Notes: a model not told the origin generated them from the letters alone. Shown: positions 19,086 to 26,851, counted from the stretch's first letter. The stretch: 64,000 bases of DNA from Symbiodinium natans (GCA_905221605.1 CAJNDS010000313.1:907275-971274), one strand, 5' to 3'. Program-made: numbers and translations.

Positions 19086-19220
19086 CAGCTCTCAGACACC
19101 ATCATCCGGGTGCAGCCGAAGCGCGGGGAGCGGACGGAACCCCGCGAGCGCACCGAGCGGCCTGAGCGGACCGAGCGCTCGGAGCGTTCCGGACGTCGGG
19201 AGCCTGGTTCCGGTGTTTAG
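19086..19220 (+). CDS. Exon-like segment with ER-rich repeat
   Basis: Forty-four codons: QLSDTIIRVQPKRGERTEP then repeated (T/P/S)ER units (RERTERPERTERSERSG), then TAG at 19,218. Alternative acceptor CTCTCAG before 19,096 and donor TTCCG/GTGTTT. The periodic charged repeat strongly favours this frame over the other five. It could be a linker of an RNA-binding or cytoskeletal protein, but no family is recognised. Confidence 0.5.
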   Translation, partial: QLSDTIIRVQPKRGERTEPRERTERPERTERSERSGRREPGSGV

Positions 19221-19447
19221 GACATCGGGTTTGTTTTTTGATATGGGTTTGGGCTTATACGGGCTCGGGCTGACACTCAGGGTTCTTAAGGGTTTATGGC
19301 TAAACCCTATAAACCCTAAACCCTAAACATAGGGTTGAGGATTGCAGCGGTTCGGGCTTAGGACCTTTTGGGGGGGTGAGGGGCCGATGTGGAGAGTTTT
19401 AGGGTTCAGGGTTTAGGGTTTAGGGTTTAGGGTTTAGGGTTTAGGGT

Positions 19448-19897
19448 TTGTGGTCCTGGATTCCAGTCTTTGGGGGCGTTATAGGTTGCCCAGGAATGCC
19501 CTCCCCCCCCATTTTAAAGAGGCCCCTTAAATTGAGCAAAAACGGGGCAGGGGGCACCTTTTCTTTAGATCGGGTAGGGACGGAGGGCTTTGTGGATCTC
19601 TCGGGCCGGGCCGGGGGGGGGGGGGGGGGGGGGGTAAGTGGCTGCACCCCAGTTGAGGGGGGCTCTATGACTCTACTTCTAGCTATCCACGGACCTCCAA
19701 GCACCCTTAAGTGTCTGTCGGTGTTGTGGCGCGCGGCACCTTCAGTGCTTTTTTCTTTAGCCGCCCACATCGGAACCTTGATGGGTTCGGTTGCCGTCAT
19801 TTCTGATCTGTTGGCACGCCATGAATCCGCAATTATGTGGCGCTACAGACCCGAACTTGCGGGAAGTGCGGGTACGTGGAGGTTCATGGGTACTTGA
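19448..19897 (+). CDS. 149-codon open frame with internal exon candidate
   Basis: The first third includes a poly-G run (19,613-19,633) and is probably non-coding. The last part follows an excellent acceptor (GTGCTTTTTTCTTTAG, ending 19,760) and reads AHIGTLMGSVAVISDLLAR then HESAIMWRYRPELAGSAG before GT at 19,872. I take 19,761-19,871 as the exon. An opposing 119-codon minus frame is a shadow of the poly-G and telomere-like text. Confidence 0.4.
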   Translation: MWSWIPVFGGVIGCPGMPSPPILKRPLKLSKNGAGGTFSLDRVGTEGFVDLSGRAGGGGGGGVSGCTPVEGGSMTLLLAIHGPPSTLKCLSVLWRAAPSVLFSLAAHIGTLMGSVAVISDLLARHESAIMWRYRPELAGSAGTWRFMGT

Positions 19898-19993
19898 AAG
19901 TAGGGCTACAAGTGGTGACAAGTAGTATGAAAAGGGGTTGTAACCATAGTTGAGTCACTCACCCCGACTCACAAGTACCCATGAGCCTCTGAG
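19872..19993. mobile_element. Family B element with GT...AG ends
   Basis: Inverted ends GGAGGTTCATGGGTACTTG and CAAGTACCCATGAGCCTC. It starts at GTACGTGG after an exon-like segment and ends ...CTCTGAG before another, so a 122-bp intron would equal the element. Confidence 0.55.
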
Positions 19994-20035
19994 GCTCTGG
20001 CGGGGCGTGAGAGCCACTGCAATGCCAAACCCTAG
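19994..20035 (+). CDS. Short exon-like segment after family B element
   Basis: Reads ALAGRESHCNAKP-stop (TAG at 20,033). Follows the AG end of the element. Confidence 0.3.
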   Translation, partial: ALAGRESHCNAKP

Positions 20036-20131
20036 CAAGTATCCCCGCATACCTAAGCCCACCAGAAGCGACCCTAAACCCTCAACCCTAAACCCTAAAC
20101 CCTAAACCCACCATGAAGACTTTCAATTGGC

Positions 20132-20218
20132 CCTGTTAAAGCTCTTACACCTTTCGAAGCTCTTACAAAGCGGATGGTATGGCACCATGGCACCTGGGAC
20201 CAGCCTCTGTCCTGTAAG
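20132..20218 (+). CDS. Exon-like segment with donor
   Basis: Twenty-nine codons ending exactly at CTGTAAG/GTAGGC. One frame reads PVKALTPFEALTKRMVWHH then GTWDQPLSCK. The TPFEALT string resembles the TP-[FY]-E motif seen near the end of retrotransposon integrases, but the resemblance is short. A second, leucine-rich frame is also open. Confidence 0.4.
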
Positions 20219-20333
20219 GTAGGCCCTGGGGGTGTGATTGCATATTCCCTCATTGGGTTTAGGGTTTAGGGTTTAGGGTTTAGGGTTTATAGGGTTTAGG
20301 AGAGGAGCATCTTTCGGAGTTGTTTTTTTGCAG

Positions 20334-20420
20334 ACGGGTTAAGGGCCATTTCAGACGTCCTGGGATAGCCTCAGAAGATTGAACAAAGGGGTAACATGGT
20401 ACAGCGAAGGCTCCAAGCAA
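20334..20420 (+). pseudogene. Well-bounded exon-like segment with in-frame stop
   Basis: Excellent acceptor (GTTGTTTTTTTGCAG) and donor (AAGCAA/GTAAGT). The best frame reads GLRAISDVLG, TAG, then PQKIEQRGNMVQRRLQA. All three frames contain a stop, so the exon is either mutated, has an inner acceptor at GGGATAG, or is non-coding. Confidence 0.35.
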
Positions 20421-20469
20421 GTAAGTTTAGGGTTCAGGGCTGAGGGCCCTGGCCTACAACCCGACAAAA

Positions 20470-20631
20470 ACACCCAAACCCCAAACCCAAAGCCCTAAAC
20501 ACCAAACCCTAAACCCCAGCCCTAAACTCCAAACTCTATACACCAAACCCTCAACCCCAATCCCTAAACCCCAAACTCCAAAACCCTACAAACCCCAAGC
20601 CCTAAGCCCTAAACCCTAAACCCTAAACCCC
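20470..20631. repeat. Degenerate CCCTAAA tract
   Basis: CCCTAAA, CCCCAAA and CCCAAAG variants mixed. Confidence 0.85.
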
Positions 20632-20710
20632 AAAGAGAAGGTGGCCACGGCTCCGACGCGGGCCGTCGGCCAGCAGGCTCCCCGAGCCCCAAAGCCTCAA
20701 GCCTCAAGGG
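20632..20710 (+). CDS. Exon-like segment
   Basis: Reads KEKVATAPTRAVGQQAPRA then PKPQASR, ending at GGG/GTTTAGGG. Low-complexity A/P/Q linker-like. C-array before, G-array after. Confidence 0.35.
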
Positions 20711-21145
20711 GTTTAGGGTTTAGGGTTTAGGGTTTAGGGTTTAGGGTTTAGGGTTTAGGGGTTAGGGTTTAGGGCTTAGGGCTTAGGGCTTATAGGGTTT
20801 AGGGTTTAGGGCTTATAGGGTTTAGGGTTTCGGGCTTATAGGGTTTAGGGCTTAGGGCTTATAGGGTTTAGGGTTTGGGGTTTAGGGTTCAGGGTCTAGG
20901 GTGTAGGGACCCCAAGCTGCCCCAAACCCCAAACCCTCCAAACCACAGACCCGGTTGCAGGCTCCCTGGTTGGCCATTCGGATTTCGGAGTTTAGGGTTT
21001 GTTTAGGGGTTAGGGTTTAGGGTTTAGGGTTTAGGGTTTAGGGTTTAGGGTTTAGGGTTTAGGGTTTAGGGTTTAGGGTTTAGGGTTTAGGGTTTAGGGT
21101 TTAGGGTTAACCCTAGGGTTTAGGGTTTAGGGTTTAGGGTTTAGC
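20708..21145. repeat. TTTAGGG arrays with GGGCTTATA variants
   Basis: Two long G-strand arrays (20,708-20,900 with repeated GGGCTTATAGGG variants; 20,995-21,145) separated by a 90-bp island. TTAACCCTAGGG near 21,117 marks a brief orientation switch. Confidence 0.95.
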
Positions 21146-21203
21146 GGTTCAATTTTTGTAGGAGGAATGTCAGGCTCTAGAGCTCCAGGGGTTCTAGGTT
21201 TAT

Positions 21204-21320
21204 TCTGGAGGTGCATGGGTACTTTGACGTAGGGTTATGCGTAGGGTATCTATGGTTATAACTTATAACCTTTTTTGGGGACCTAGAACCATCTTAATAT
21301 CAGTGCCCATGGACCTTCAA
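21204..21320. mobile_element. Family B-related inverted-repeat element
   Basis: Ends GGAGGTGCATGGGTACT and AGTGCCCATGGACCTT are inverted partners. Followed by GGGTTCTAG and a short open frame (EDYALESLPQTLN). Confidence 0.5.
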
Positions 21321-21422
21321 AATGGGTTCTAGGGAAGACTACGCCTTGGAGAGTTTACCGCAAACCCTAAACCCTTAATTCAAAACCCTAAACCCTAGTG
21401 ATGCTTCGCGATGGTGTTGCAG

Positions 21423-21596
21423 AGAGACAGGTCTCCAGCATGTTCCGATTTCGGCGGTTTGGCCTCCCCACCCCCACCCCGCGCCGAGCCCCACCCCGCG
21501 CCGAGCCCCTCTGTTAAGTATTCTTGCAATAAGAATATCAGTAATGACAATAATCACTGTTCTCTTGTGTATCTATATACAAGGACTCAAAGGTAG
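21423..21596 (+). CDS. Exon-like open frame, 57 codons
   Basis: Acceptor GATGGTGTTGCAG, then RDRSPACSDFGGLASPPPP, a duplicated GCGCCGAGCCCC motif, and an asparagine-rich end to TAG at 21,594. The last half is AT-rich and may be intronic. Confidence 0.3.
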   Translation, partial: RDRSPACSDFGGLASPPPPRAEPHPAPSPSVKYSCNKNISNDNNHCSLVYLYTRTQR

Positions 21597-21714
21597 AGAG
21601 CATCCCTGGAGCAAGCGGGTTCCGGGCCTTGCCTTGCCTTCCACCCTAAACCCTAAACCCTAAACCCTAAACCCTAAACCCTAAACCCTTATGGACCCTA
21701 TACACCCTTTTCAG

Positions 21715-21789
21715 AAAGGCAGTAGGAATCTCGGGAGGCCCCTCCAGCGAAGCGCCAAGCTCTCCCAAGGAAGCTTCCAGGGCTTTAAG
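21715..21789 (+). CDS. Phase-0 exon-like segment, best splice borders
   Basis: Acceptor ACACCCTTTTCAG and donor TTTAAG/GTTTCGGG enclose exactly 25 codons: KGSRNLGRPLQRSAKLSQG then SFQGFK. Flanked by a CCCTAAA array (21,642-21,690) and TTTAGGG units. Basic, serine-rich; function unknown. This is the model case for the array-flanked exon layout. Confidence 0.5.
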
Positions 21790-21823
21790 GTTTCGGGTTC
21801 GGGTTTAGGGTTTAGGGTTCTGG

Positions 21824-21934
21824 GGTGAATCGGGTCGCCAGTCAAGGCTTCAGTGTTGTAGGGGCTTTGGACCTTCTGGGGCGAGAGGGCGTCAGTGCAT
21901 AAGCCAAGGCGAGATGATTCCGTTTGTGGTTTAG
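21824..21934 (+). CDS. Exon-like segment
   Basis: Reads GESGRQSRLQCCRGFGPSG then ARGRQCISQGEMIPFVV-stop. No splice consensus at the left border. Confidence 0.3.
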   Translation, partial: GESGRQSRLQCCRGFGPSGARGRQCISQGEMIPFVV

Positions 21935-22138
21935 GGTGCGGAAATTCTACGACCGGAGCCCAAACCCCGAACCCTTAACGCTGCAAAACCGTGGCCCTCA
22001 AAGGTGTTTAGGGCTTAGGGTTTAGGCTTCAGGGTTTGGTGTTTAGGGTTTGGGCCTAAGGGTTCAGGGTTTTGGTTTGGGGTTTCTGGTTACTGGTTTA
22101 GGGTCAGGGTTTGGAGTTTATGGTTTGTGGCTTCCCCA
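21935..22138. repeat. Degenerate TTTAGGG text
   Basis: GGTTTAGGGT, GGGTTTGGGC and similar variants. No gene. Confidence 0.7.
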
Positions 22139-22213
22139 GACCCCGACAAGTTCGGTTGGATCTGGAGTTTGCGGCCTCTGAAAACACGAACCCAAGTGCA
22201 GAAGCCTCGATAG
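22139..22213 (+). CDS. Exon-like segment
   Basis: Acceptor GTGGCTTCCCCAG, then DPDKFGWIWSLRPLKTRTQ then VQKPR-stop (TAG at 22,211). Strongly protein-like composition; family unknown. Confidence 0.45.
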   Translation, partial: DPDKFGWIWSLRPLKTRTQVQKPR

Positions 22214-22276
22214 GGAATGAGATGGTTTGGGTGGTTTGGGGTTTAGGGGTTCGGGTTTTGGGGCGTTTGCTGTAAG

Positions 22277-22477
22277 ATGGCGCAGAGGCTGGTTGGGATG
22301 CAGACTAGCTTCGAAAGCTTCGTGAAGGGCGAAGAGCAGCCATGGTCCGATTGTGGAGGGCTATCTGACACGTCTAACGCTTATATCGTTTTGTCCCACC
22401 CCAGGCTGCTTCAGGCAGCGACCACCCTAAACCCATTCCTTTTGGGGTTTATAGTTGGCCTAACCAAATTAAATTGA
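22277..22477 (+). CDS. 66-codon open frame with ATG
   Basis: ATG (22,277) after GCTGTAAG. Reads MAQRLVGMQTSFESFVKG then EEQPWSDCGGLSDTSN. The end runs into CCCTAAA-derived sequence (LNPFLLG), so the true exon probably ends near 22,420. No family recognised. Confidence 0.35.
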   Translation: MAQRLVGMQTSFESFVKGEEQPWSDCGGLSDTSNAYIVLSHPRLLQAATTLNPFLLGFIVGLTKLN

Positions 22478-22508
22478 GGGTCTTTGACAAAGCCCTGATT
22501 TAGAGTCT

Positions 22509-23035
22509 GTGGGAGGGGGGGGGGGGCACCGCCAGATTCGGAAAAACAATGCCCATTCCAGTGTCAAGTATGCACGGACTTTGATGGCAGGAACGAGACC
22601 ACCATTTTCCAGATCTTGTGGCTTTAGGTTCCAAAATTCCCGGTCCCAGGAGGATTTTGGGGACTCGTCTCTTGGCAGGGCCAGGTGGGGGTTGTGGGCC
22701 CGGGTCTCCAGGGAGTCCTAGCAGATTGCATGGCCCTGGACGGCTCTTTGCTTGCCTACGCCTCCGTCTGGCCAAGTCCAAGGAACGACCTTCCTTTCTG
22801 GTGTCGGGTGGTTGTGGACATGTCTGTGGGTTACGAGCCCGCCGCAGAGCTCATCTGTGTCTCCGGGCTGTGGCTTTCTGGATATACGGGCAGGCCAACT
22901 GTAGCGTGGACGAGCACGGCTAGCTTTTCCACTGACTGCCGCAAAGCCTACACCCTAAACCCTATCTTCGACGACTTCTACCAGTATGTGTGTTCAGATT
23001 TTCTCTTCAACGACTACTGTCAGTATGAGTTGTGA
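22509..23035 (+). CDS. Unique segment with three overlapping open frames
   Basis: About 520 bp without telomere-like arrays. Frame 1 (22,509-22,721) reads HRQIRKNNAHSSVKYARTL; frame 2 (22,685-23,035) reads GVLADCMALDGSLLAYASV then VVVDMSVGYEPAAELICVS. A switch between frames near 22,690 could reflect an intron or a frameshift. A minus-strand frame also exists. Likely part of a real gene but not resolvable by eye. Confidence 0.3.
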
Positions 23036-23107
23036 GGTGGTGCTCTCTGTTCTGTAAGCTCAATACGAGCAGGTCATTGCAACAGCAAGCGCCACTACAT
23101 GTAAAAC

Positions 23108-23168
23108 ATACCCTAAACCTTAAACCCTAAACCCTAAACCCTAAACCCTAAACCCTAAACCCTAAACC
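23108..23168. repeat. CCCTAAA array
   Basis: About eight heptamers. Confidence 0.95.
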
Positions 23169-23445
23169 TGAAGCCCCCGTACAAAGAACTGCAGCCAAAA
23201 GCCTTATGGGTGCCCGCTGTACCAGCGTGCCGTCTGGTCAAGTTGTACGTAGGGTCATTCCTTGTGAGGGCTTGAAATGTGAGACCTACCAATTCGCCGA
23301 CCGTTTCATGAGTTCCTAATCCCTTAAATCCTGAAACCCCCAACCCTGGTGCGCTTATCCTAAACCCGAAACCCGAAATCCTAAACCTAAACCCTAAACC
23401 CCAAACCCTAAACCCCAAACCCTAAACCCTAAACCCTAAACCCTT
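23169..23445. other. Unique segment ending in CCCTAAA array
   Basis: The minus-strand frame here is a translation of degenerate TTTAGGG text (GFRVWGLGFR) plus a unique middle. I see no supported gene. Confidence 0.5.
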
Positions 23446-23450
23446 GACAG

Positions 23451-23537
23451 AACAAGTTGGACATGACTCTGGATGACCTCATCCGCACAAATAGCCGAGG
23501 AGGTCGCGGCCCCCTAAGCTTCCCCAAGGTTCCCTAG
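23451..23537 (+). CDS. Exon-like segment with Aly/REF N-terminal motif
   Basis: After the acceptor-like CCCTTGACAG the frame reads NKLDMTLDDLIRTNSRGGRG, then PLSFPKVP and TAG. Aly/REF (THOC4/Yra1) mRNA-export adaptors begin with a short helix of the form DMSLDDII-x-x-N followed by RGG-rich sequence, which binds the UAP56/Sub2 helicase. The match covers the helix, the asparagine and the RGGRG. The RRM expected downstream is not found in this window, so this is an N-terminal exon or a captured fragment. A donor could lie shortly after GGTCGCGGC. Preceded by a CCCTAAA array and followed by a TTTAGGG array. Confidence 0.5.
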   Translation, partial: NKLDMTLDDLIRTNSRGGRGPLSFPKVP

Positions 23538-23556
23538 GTACCTACCCGCCATGACA

Positions 23557-23625
23557 GTTTAGGGTTTAGGGTTTAGGATTTAGGGTTTAGGGTTTGGGGT
23601 TTAGGGTTTAGGGTTTAGGGCTTAG
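23557..23625. repeat. TTTAGGG array
   Basis: About nine heptamers with variants. Confidence 0.9.
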
Positions 23626-23628
23626 GCT

Positions 23629-24202
23629 CCATGAACCCCCCTCCCTCAAAAAATAATCGAGAAGTCTTCCTTATAAGGGCAATCTGGGGGTTTTTGTTTT
23701 TTCTTTGTCGGGTCGGGAGGGGGGTCTTAAGCAAATAGTAGGTACCTTCCCCCATGAACCCCCCTCCCTTTCAAGACCTTAGAAGAATGTGGCTTCTGAG
23801 GGTGGCTTATATTCTCGTAGGACTAATACAGTAGGACTAATACAGGGTAATACCCCATGAACCCCCCTCCCTTAAGGACCCTAGACTGTAATCATGTCGC
23901 GTCTGAGGGTGTCATGTTTTGGTATTATCTGGGCTCCTGTATCGAACTACTGCGCAGAGATTGGCATTGGGGTTTCGTTTAGGATTCAGTAGGAGTCGGA
24001 GGTTCTTCGGGAACCCGAAAACTCACCCCCCGGTGATACGGGTACCTACCTAGTTACTTACAGTCATTAGCCCTATTTTGGGGTGCGTGCTTAGTACCAC
24101 ATCATACAGAGATTGGCATTGGGGGTTTCGTTTAGGATTCGCATGCAGACATAAGCGGTTAGAGCCCTATTTTGGGGTGCGTGTTTACTACCTCATCATG
24201 AA
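23629..24202. mobile_element. Cluster of related small repeats
   Basis: CCATGAACCCCCCTCCCT occurs three times (23,629; 23,752; 23,854). CAGAGATTGGCATTGGGG and CCTATTTTGGGGTGCGTG each occur twice (23,953/24,107; 24,072/24,164). CTTAAGCAAATAGTAGG at 23,728 recurs at 26,316. Looks like nested copies of small non-autonomous elements inside an intron. Confidence 0.6.
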
Positions 24203-24310
24203 CCCCAAAGGGTCCATGTACCCATATAGTATATACTTGGGCCTTAAAGGGGTTCCTATACAGTAGCTTTAGGGCCCAAATATGTACTATATGGGTGCAT
24301 GGACCCTTAG
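24203..24310. mobile_element. MITE-like element with ~28-bp inverted ends
   Basis: Ends GGGTCCATGTACCCATATAG and the inverted ATATGGGTGCATGGACCC. Half-copies are visible near 4,137 and 52,587. Confidence 0.6.
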
Positions 24311-24322
24311 GGAACCTTCCAG

Positions 24323-24420
24323 CCCTAAACCCTAAACCCTCAACCCTAAACCCTCAACCCTCAACCCTCAACCCTAAACCCTAAACCCTAAACCCTAAAC
24401 CCTAAACCCTAAACCCTCAC
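24323..24420. repeat. CCCTAAA array with CCCTCAA variants
   Basis: About 14 heptamers. Confidence 0.95.
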
Positions 24421-24450
24421 TTCACGATCTTGGACTCATCTTGGGTGCAG

Positions 24451-24492
24451 GTGAAGCGAGGACCTCCGTCCCAAGCAGCAGTCTGGAGCTTG
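24451..24492 (+). CDS. Phase-0 exon-like segment
   Basis: Acceptor CATCTTGGGTGCAG, 14 codons VKRGPPSQAAVWSL, donor TTG/GTTAGGGC. C-array upstream, G-array downstream. Confidence 0.4.
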
Positions 24493-24519
24493 GTTAGGGC
24501 TTAAGGCTTGGGGTTGAGG

Positions 24520-24655
24520 GTTTAGGTTTAGGGTTTTAGGGTTTAGGGTTTAGGGTTTAGGGTTTAGGGTTTAGGGTTTAGGGTCTAGGGTCTAGGGTCT
24601 AGGGTCTAGGGTCTAGGGTCTAGGGTCTAGGGTCTAGGGTTTAGGGTTTGGGGGT
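24520..24655. repeat. TTTAGGG array with homogenised TCTAGGG block
   Basis: About nine consecutive TCTAGGG variants (24,582-24,640) embedded in canonical units, showing local homogenisation. Confidence 0.95.
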
Positions 24656-24696
24656 AAACCTTCTGGTGGTTTAGGCGTTTTTGGAGGTTAAGGGCT

Positions 24697-24734
24697 ATTG
24701 CTACAGTGAACATAGGCATAGCCTACTGTTGCAA
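24697..24734. repeat. Imperfect palindrome
   Basis: TTGCTACAGTGAACATAGGC pairs with the following ATAGCCTACTGTTGCAA; lies midway in a presumed intron. Confidence 0.5.
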
Positions 24735-24820
24735 CACAAAACGCTCAACCTTTCAACCCACAACCTCGTGGTGGGCCCTTATCAGAGCCCGTCCTCGGCC
24801 CTAAACCCCGAACCCTAATC

Positions 24821-24886
24821 AAAGAACTGGCAGCGGACAAGAAAGATCGACACTCCACCGCAAGCTTTATGAGGAGATCTTTGCAG
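24821..24886 (+). CDS. Phase-0 exon-like segment
   Basis: Twenty-two codons (KELAADKKDRHSTASFMRR then SLQ) ending at TTTGCAG/GTCTCC. Left border CCCTAATC has no AG, so the exon may begin inside, after CTGGCAG. Highly charged. Confidence 0.45.
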
Positions 24887-24920
24887 GTCTCCGGTTTTAG
24901 GGTGTAGGCTTTACTTGCAG

Positions 24921-24982
24921 GTGTGAATGGTGCTAGCCAAGAGGACCCAAGCACCTCTAAGTCCAGAGCCTCGGATCTTTAG
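24921..24982 (+). CDS. Exon-like segment, possible C-terminus
   Basis: Acceptor GTAGGCTTTACTTGCAG, then VNGASQEDPSTSKSRASDL and TAG. Only 34 bp separate it from the previous segment, too short for a usual intron, so one of the two borders must be different. Confidence 0.4.
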
Positions 24983-25013
24983 GGTTTAGGGTTTAGGGTT
25001 TAGGGTTTAGGGT

Positions 25014-25076
25014 TTGCGACGCCGAGGCTCCACAGACTTCTACGAGCGCGCGCAGCGTCCTGCCCTTGGTTGCCCA
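25014..25076 (+). CDS. Exon-like segment
   Basis: After a TTTAGGG array it reads RRRGSTDFYERAQRPALG in one frame and DAEAPQTSTSARSVLPLV in another. GCCCA/GTAGGG is a possible donor. Confidence 0.35.
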
Positions 25077-25317
25077 GTAGGGTTTCTTTGGGTTTCGGGT
25101 TATCTTAAATCAAGGTTTCGGGTTCAGGGTTCAGGACAAGGTTTACACGGACATAGGGTGTTCTACTTGAAGCCGGGAGGTTCAAAGTTCAGGGTTAGAC
25201 AGTGTATAACGAGTGGAGGTGGGGGGGGGGGGGGAGGGGGTGGGGGTTCTTGAAATGAACCTCCCAAGCAGAGCTCTCGGATTGCCACCCCTTTGTCTGT
25301 GTCTGAGCTCTCAGAAA

Positions 25318-25495
25318 CCCTAAACCCTAAACCCGAAACCCGAAACCCTAAACCCGAAACCCCAAACCCCAAACCCCAAACCCCAAACCCCAAACCCTAA
25401 ACCCTAAACCCTAAACCCTAAACCCTAAACCCTAAACCCTAAGCCCTAAGCCCTAAACCCTAAACCCTAAACCCTAAACCCTAAACCCTACCCAC
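25318..25495. repeat. CCCTAAA array with CCCCAAA and CCCGAAA blocks
   Basis: About 25 units. Confidence 0.95.
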
Positions 25496-25500
25496 ATGCC

Positions 25501-25683
25501 CTAGGCCCGTTTGAGTGCCCAGGTGTGACCAAGAAGGCCGCACAGATGGGACTCACTCCGGAGACGAAGCACATCCGCGAGTCTGTCGGGCGAGTGTTGC
25601 GGGGGGAGGAGGGGGAGTGTTGCGGGGGGAGGAGGGGGAGTGGGCTGGGTGATCTGCTTGTTGGCCACTTTTTGCGGCCTTAA
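25501..25683 (+). CDS. 60-codon open segment without start
   Basis: Reads GPFECPGVTKKAAQMGLTP then ETKHIRESVGRVLRGEE; TAA at 25,681. The last 25 codons come from a tandem GGGGGGAGGAGG repeat and are probably beyond the exon. Possible acceptors CCACATGCCCTAG and GAGTGCCCAG. C-array before, TTTAGGG array after (25,690). One of the strongest coding signatures here; family unknown. Confidence 0.5.
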   Translation, partial: LGPFECPGVTKKAAQMGLTPETKHIRESVGRVLRGEEGECCGGRRGSGLGDLLVGHFLRP

Positions 25684-25801
25684 GGCATGAGGGTTCCGGT
25701 TTAGGGTCTAGGGTCTAGGGTTTAGGGTTTAGGGTTTAGGGTTTAGGGTCTAGGGTTTAGGGTTCAGGGTTTAGGGTTTAGGGTTTCGGGCTTTTAGCCT
25801 A

Positions 25802-26059
25802 GTGTGCCAACCAACAAACCGGATTCCTTTCACTACCAAGGCTCGCCTGAAACAGCGGCTGACAATACTTGAGCTTCAAGCGATGCAAGCAGGCATACGA
25901 GAACGCACTGAGACTTGCGGCCGCGGTGGAGCAGGAAAGGAGGAGGAGGAGGCGGCCCATGATATAGACCAACCCTGGCATACTTCATTGCCAAGGGATG
26001 CTGGGCTGAGGCAAATGTTTACCCTATGTAGGCCGCTTTCGGAATTTAAGAATCTATGA
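25802..26059 (+). CDS. 85-codon open frame
   Basis: After GGCTTTTAGCCTAG it reads CQPTNRIPFTTKARLKQRL then TILELQAMQAGIRERTE and an EEEE stretch. The middle looks like an amphipathic or coiled-coil helix. No domain recognised. A minus-strand frame overlaps but is less protein-like. Confidence 0.4.
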   Translation: MCQPTNRIPFTTKARLKQRLTILELQAMQAGIRERTETCGRGGAGKEEEEAAHDIDQPWHTSLPRDAGLRQMFTLCRPLSEFKNL

Positions 26060-26103
26060 AGGGCCTCCCGAATAGACCCGAGGAATACCATGCTCCAAGC
26101 ATA

Positions 26104-26229
26104 GGAGCCTCCCCCAAATACGGGCAAACTCCAAATCCCAAATGCTGCGATTCCCAAATCCTCGGCCCCACGATCCTCATCTCAACCCTGAACCCCAATC
26201 TCCAAGGCCCTAGACTACCAATTGCTTAA
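26104..26229 (+). CDS. Exon-like segment, 41 codons
   Basis: Reads GASPKYGQTPNPKCCDSQI then LGPTILISTLNPNLQGPRL and stops at 26,227. Part may derive from degenerate repeat text (ISTLNPNLQ). Confidence 0.3.
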   Translation, partial: GASPKYGQTPNPKCCDSQILGPTILISTLNPNLQGPRLPIA

Positions 26230-26338
26230 GAACCCCCAACATTTTGTGTAAAAATATTCTTCCTTATAAGGGTACAATAAGGATAATTATAACATGTTGT
26301 TCATTGTTTGGTGGCTCTTAAGCAAATAGTAGGAACCC
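26222..26338. mobile_element. MITE-like element
   Basis: TTGCTTAAGAACCCCCAA and the inverted CTCTTAAGCAAATAGTAGG form imperfect ends. CTTCCTTATAAGGG inside is shared with 23,668. Confidence 0.45.
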
Positions 26339-26490
26339 CCAACCCCAAATTCTAAACTAGGGTTGATTGGGGATCAGGTTTAAAGGCTCGATGCCTTCAT
26401 CCCTCAATACCCTAAACCCTAAACCCTAAACCCTAAACCCTAAACCCTAAACCCCTATACCCCTATACCCCTATACCCTTATTCACCCAG

Positions 26491-26565
26491 GGAAGGATGA
26501 GTTTTATCGGGCCCACCCCGCTGGAGCCCTCAGCTTCGCAAGCTCAACTTTCATCTCCCCCGAAC
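26491..26565 (+). CDS. Exon-like segment
   Basis: Acceptor CTTATTCACCCAG, then GRMSFIGPTPLEPSASQAQ then LSSPP. An ATG is present (26,497). Followed by a CCCTAAA array. Confidence 0.4.
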
Positions 26566-26622
26566 CCTAAACCCTAAACCCTAAACCCTAAACCCTAAAC
26601 CCTAAACCCTAAACCCTAAACC
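26563..26622. repeat. CCCTAAA array
   Basis: About eight heptamers. Confidence 0.95.
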
Positions 26623-26733
26623 CGTTGGTCGGATGTATAGGGTTTTAGGGTTTTTGGAGTTCGTGTTGGGAAGTTAAAAGGATTCTAGTCAGGATCCCTT
26701 TCGGGTCCTATAACATGCCGCTCTCAGAATAAT

Positions 26734-26796
26734 GCCCCCCCCCCCCCCCAAGAAAAGAAGGATTCCTTAGGGTTAGGGGGGTGCTGTTTGATGGTC

Positions 26797-26846
<50 letters not shown>
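26734..26846. repeat. Poly-C and (GA)n microsatellites
   Basis: Poly-C at 26,734-26,749 and about 22 GA dinucleotides at 26,801-26,846. The ORFs through them are artefacts. Confidence 0.95.

Positions 26847-26851
<5 letters not shown>

Noticed and set aside
19441-19800. 119-codon minus-strand frame
   Set aside because: Runs through a poly-G/poly-C tract and opposes the better-supported plus-strand segment with a good acceptor.
23155-25393. Minus-strand frames such as GFRVWGLGFRV
   Set aside because: They translate degenerate TTTAGGG units and occur wherever such arrays lack stops. Not genes.
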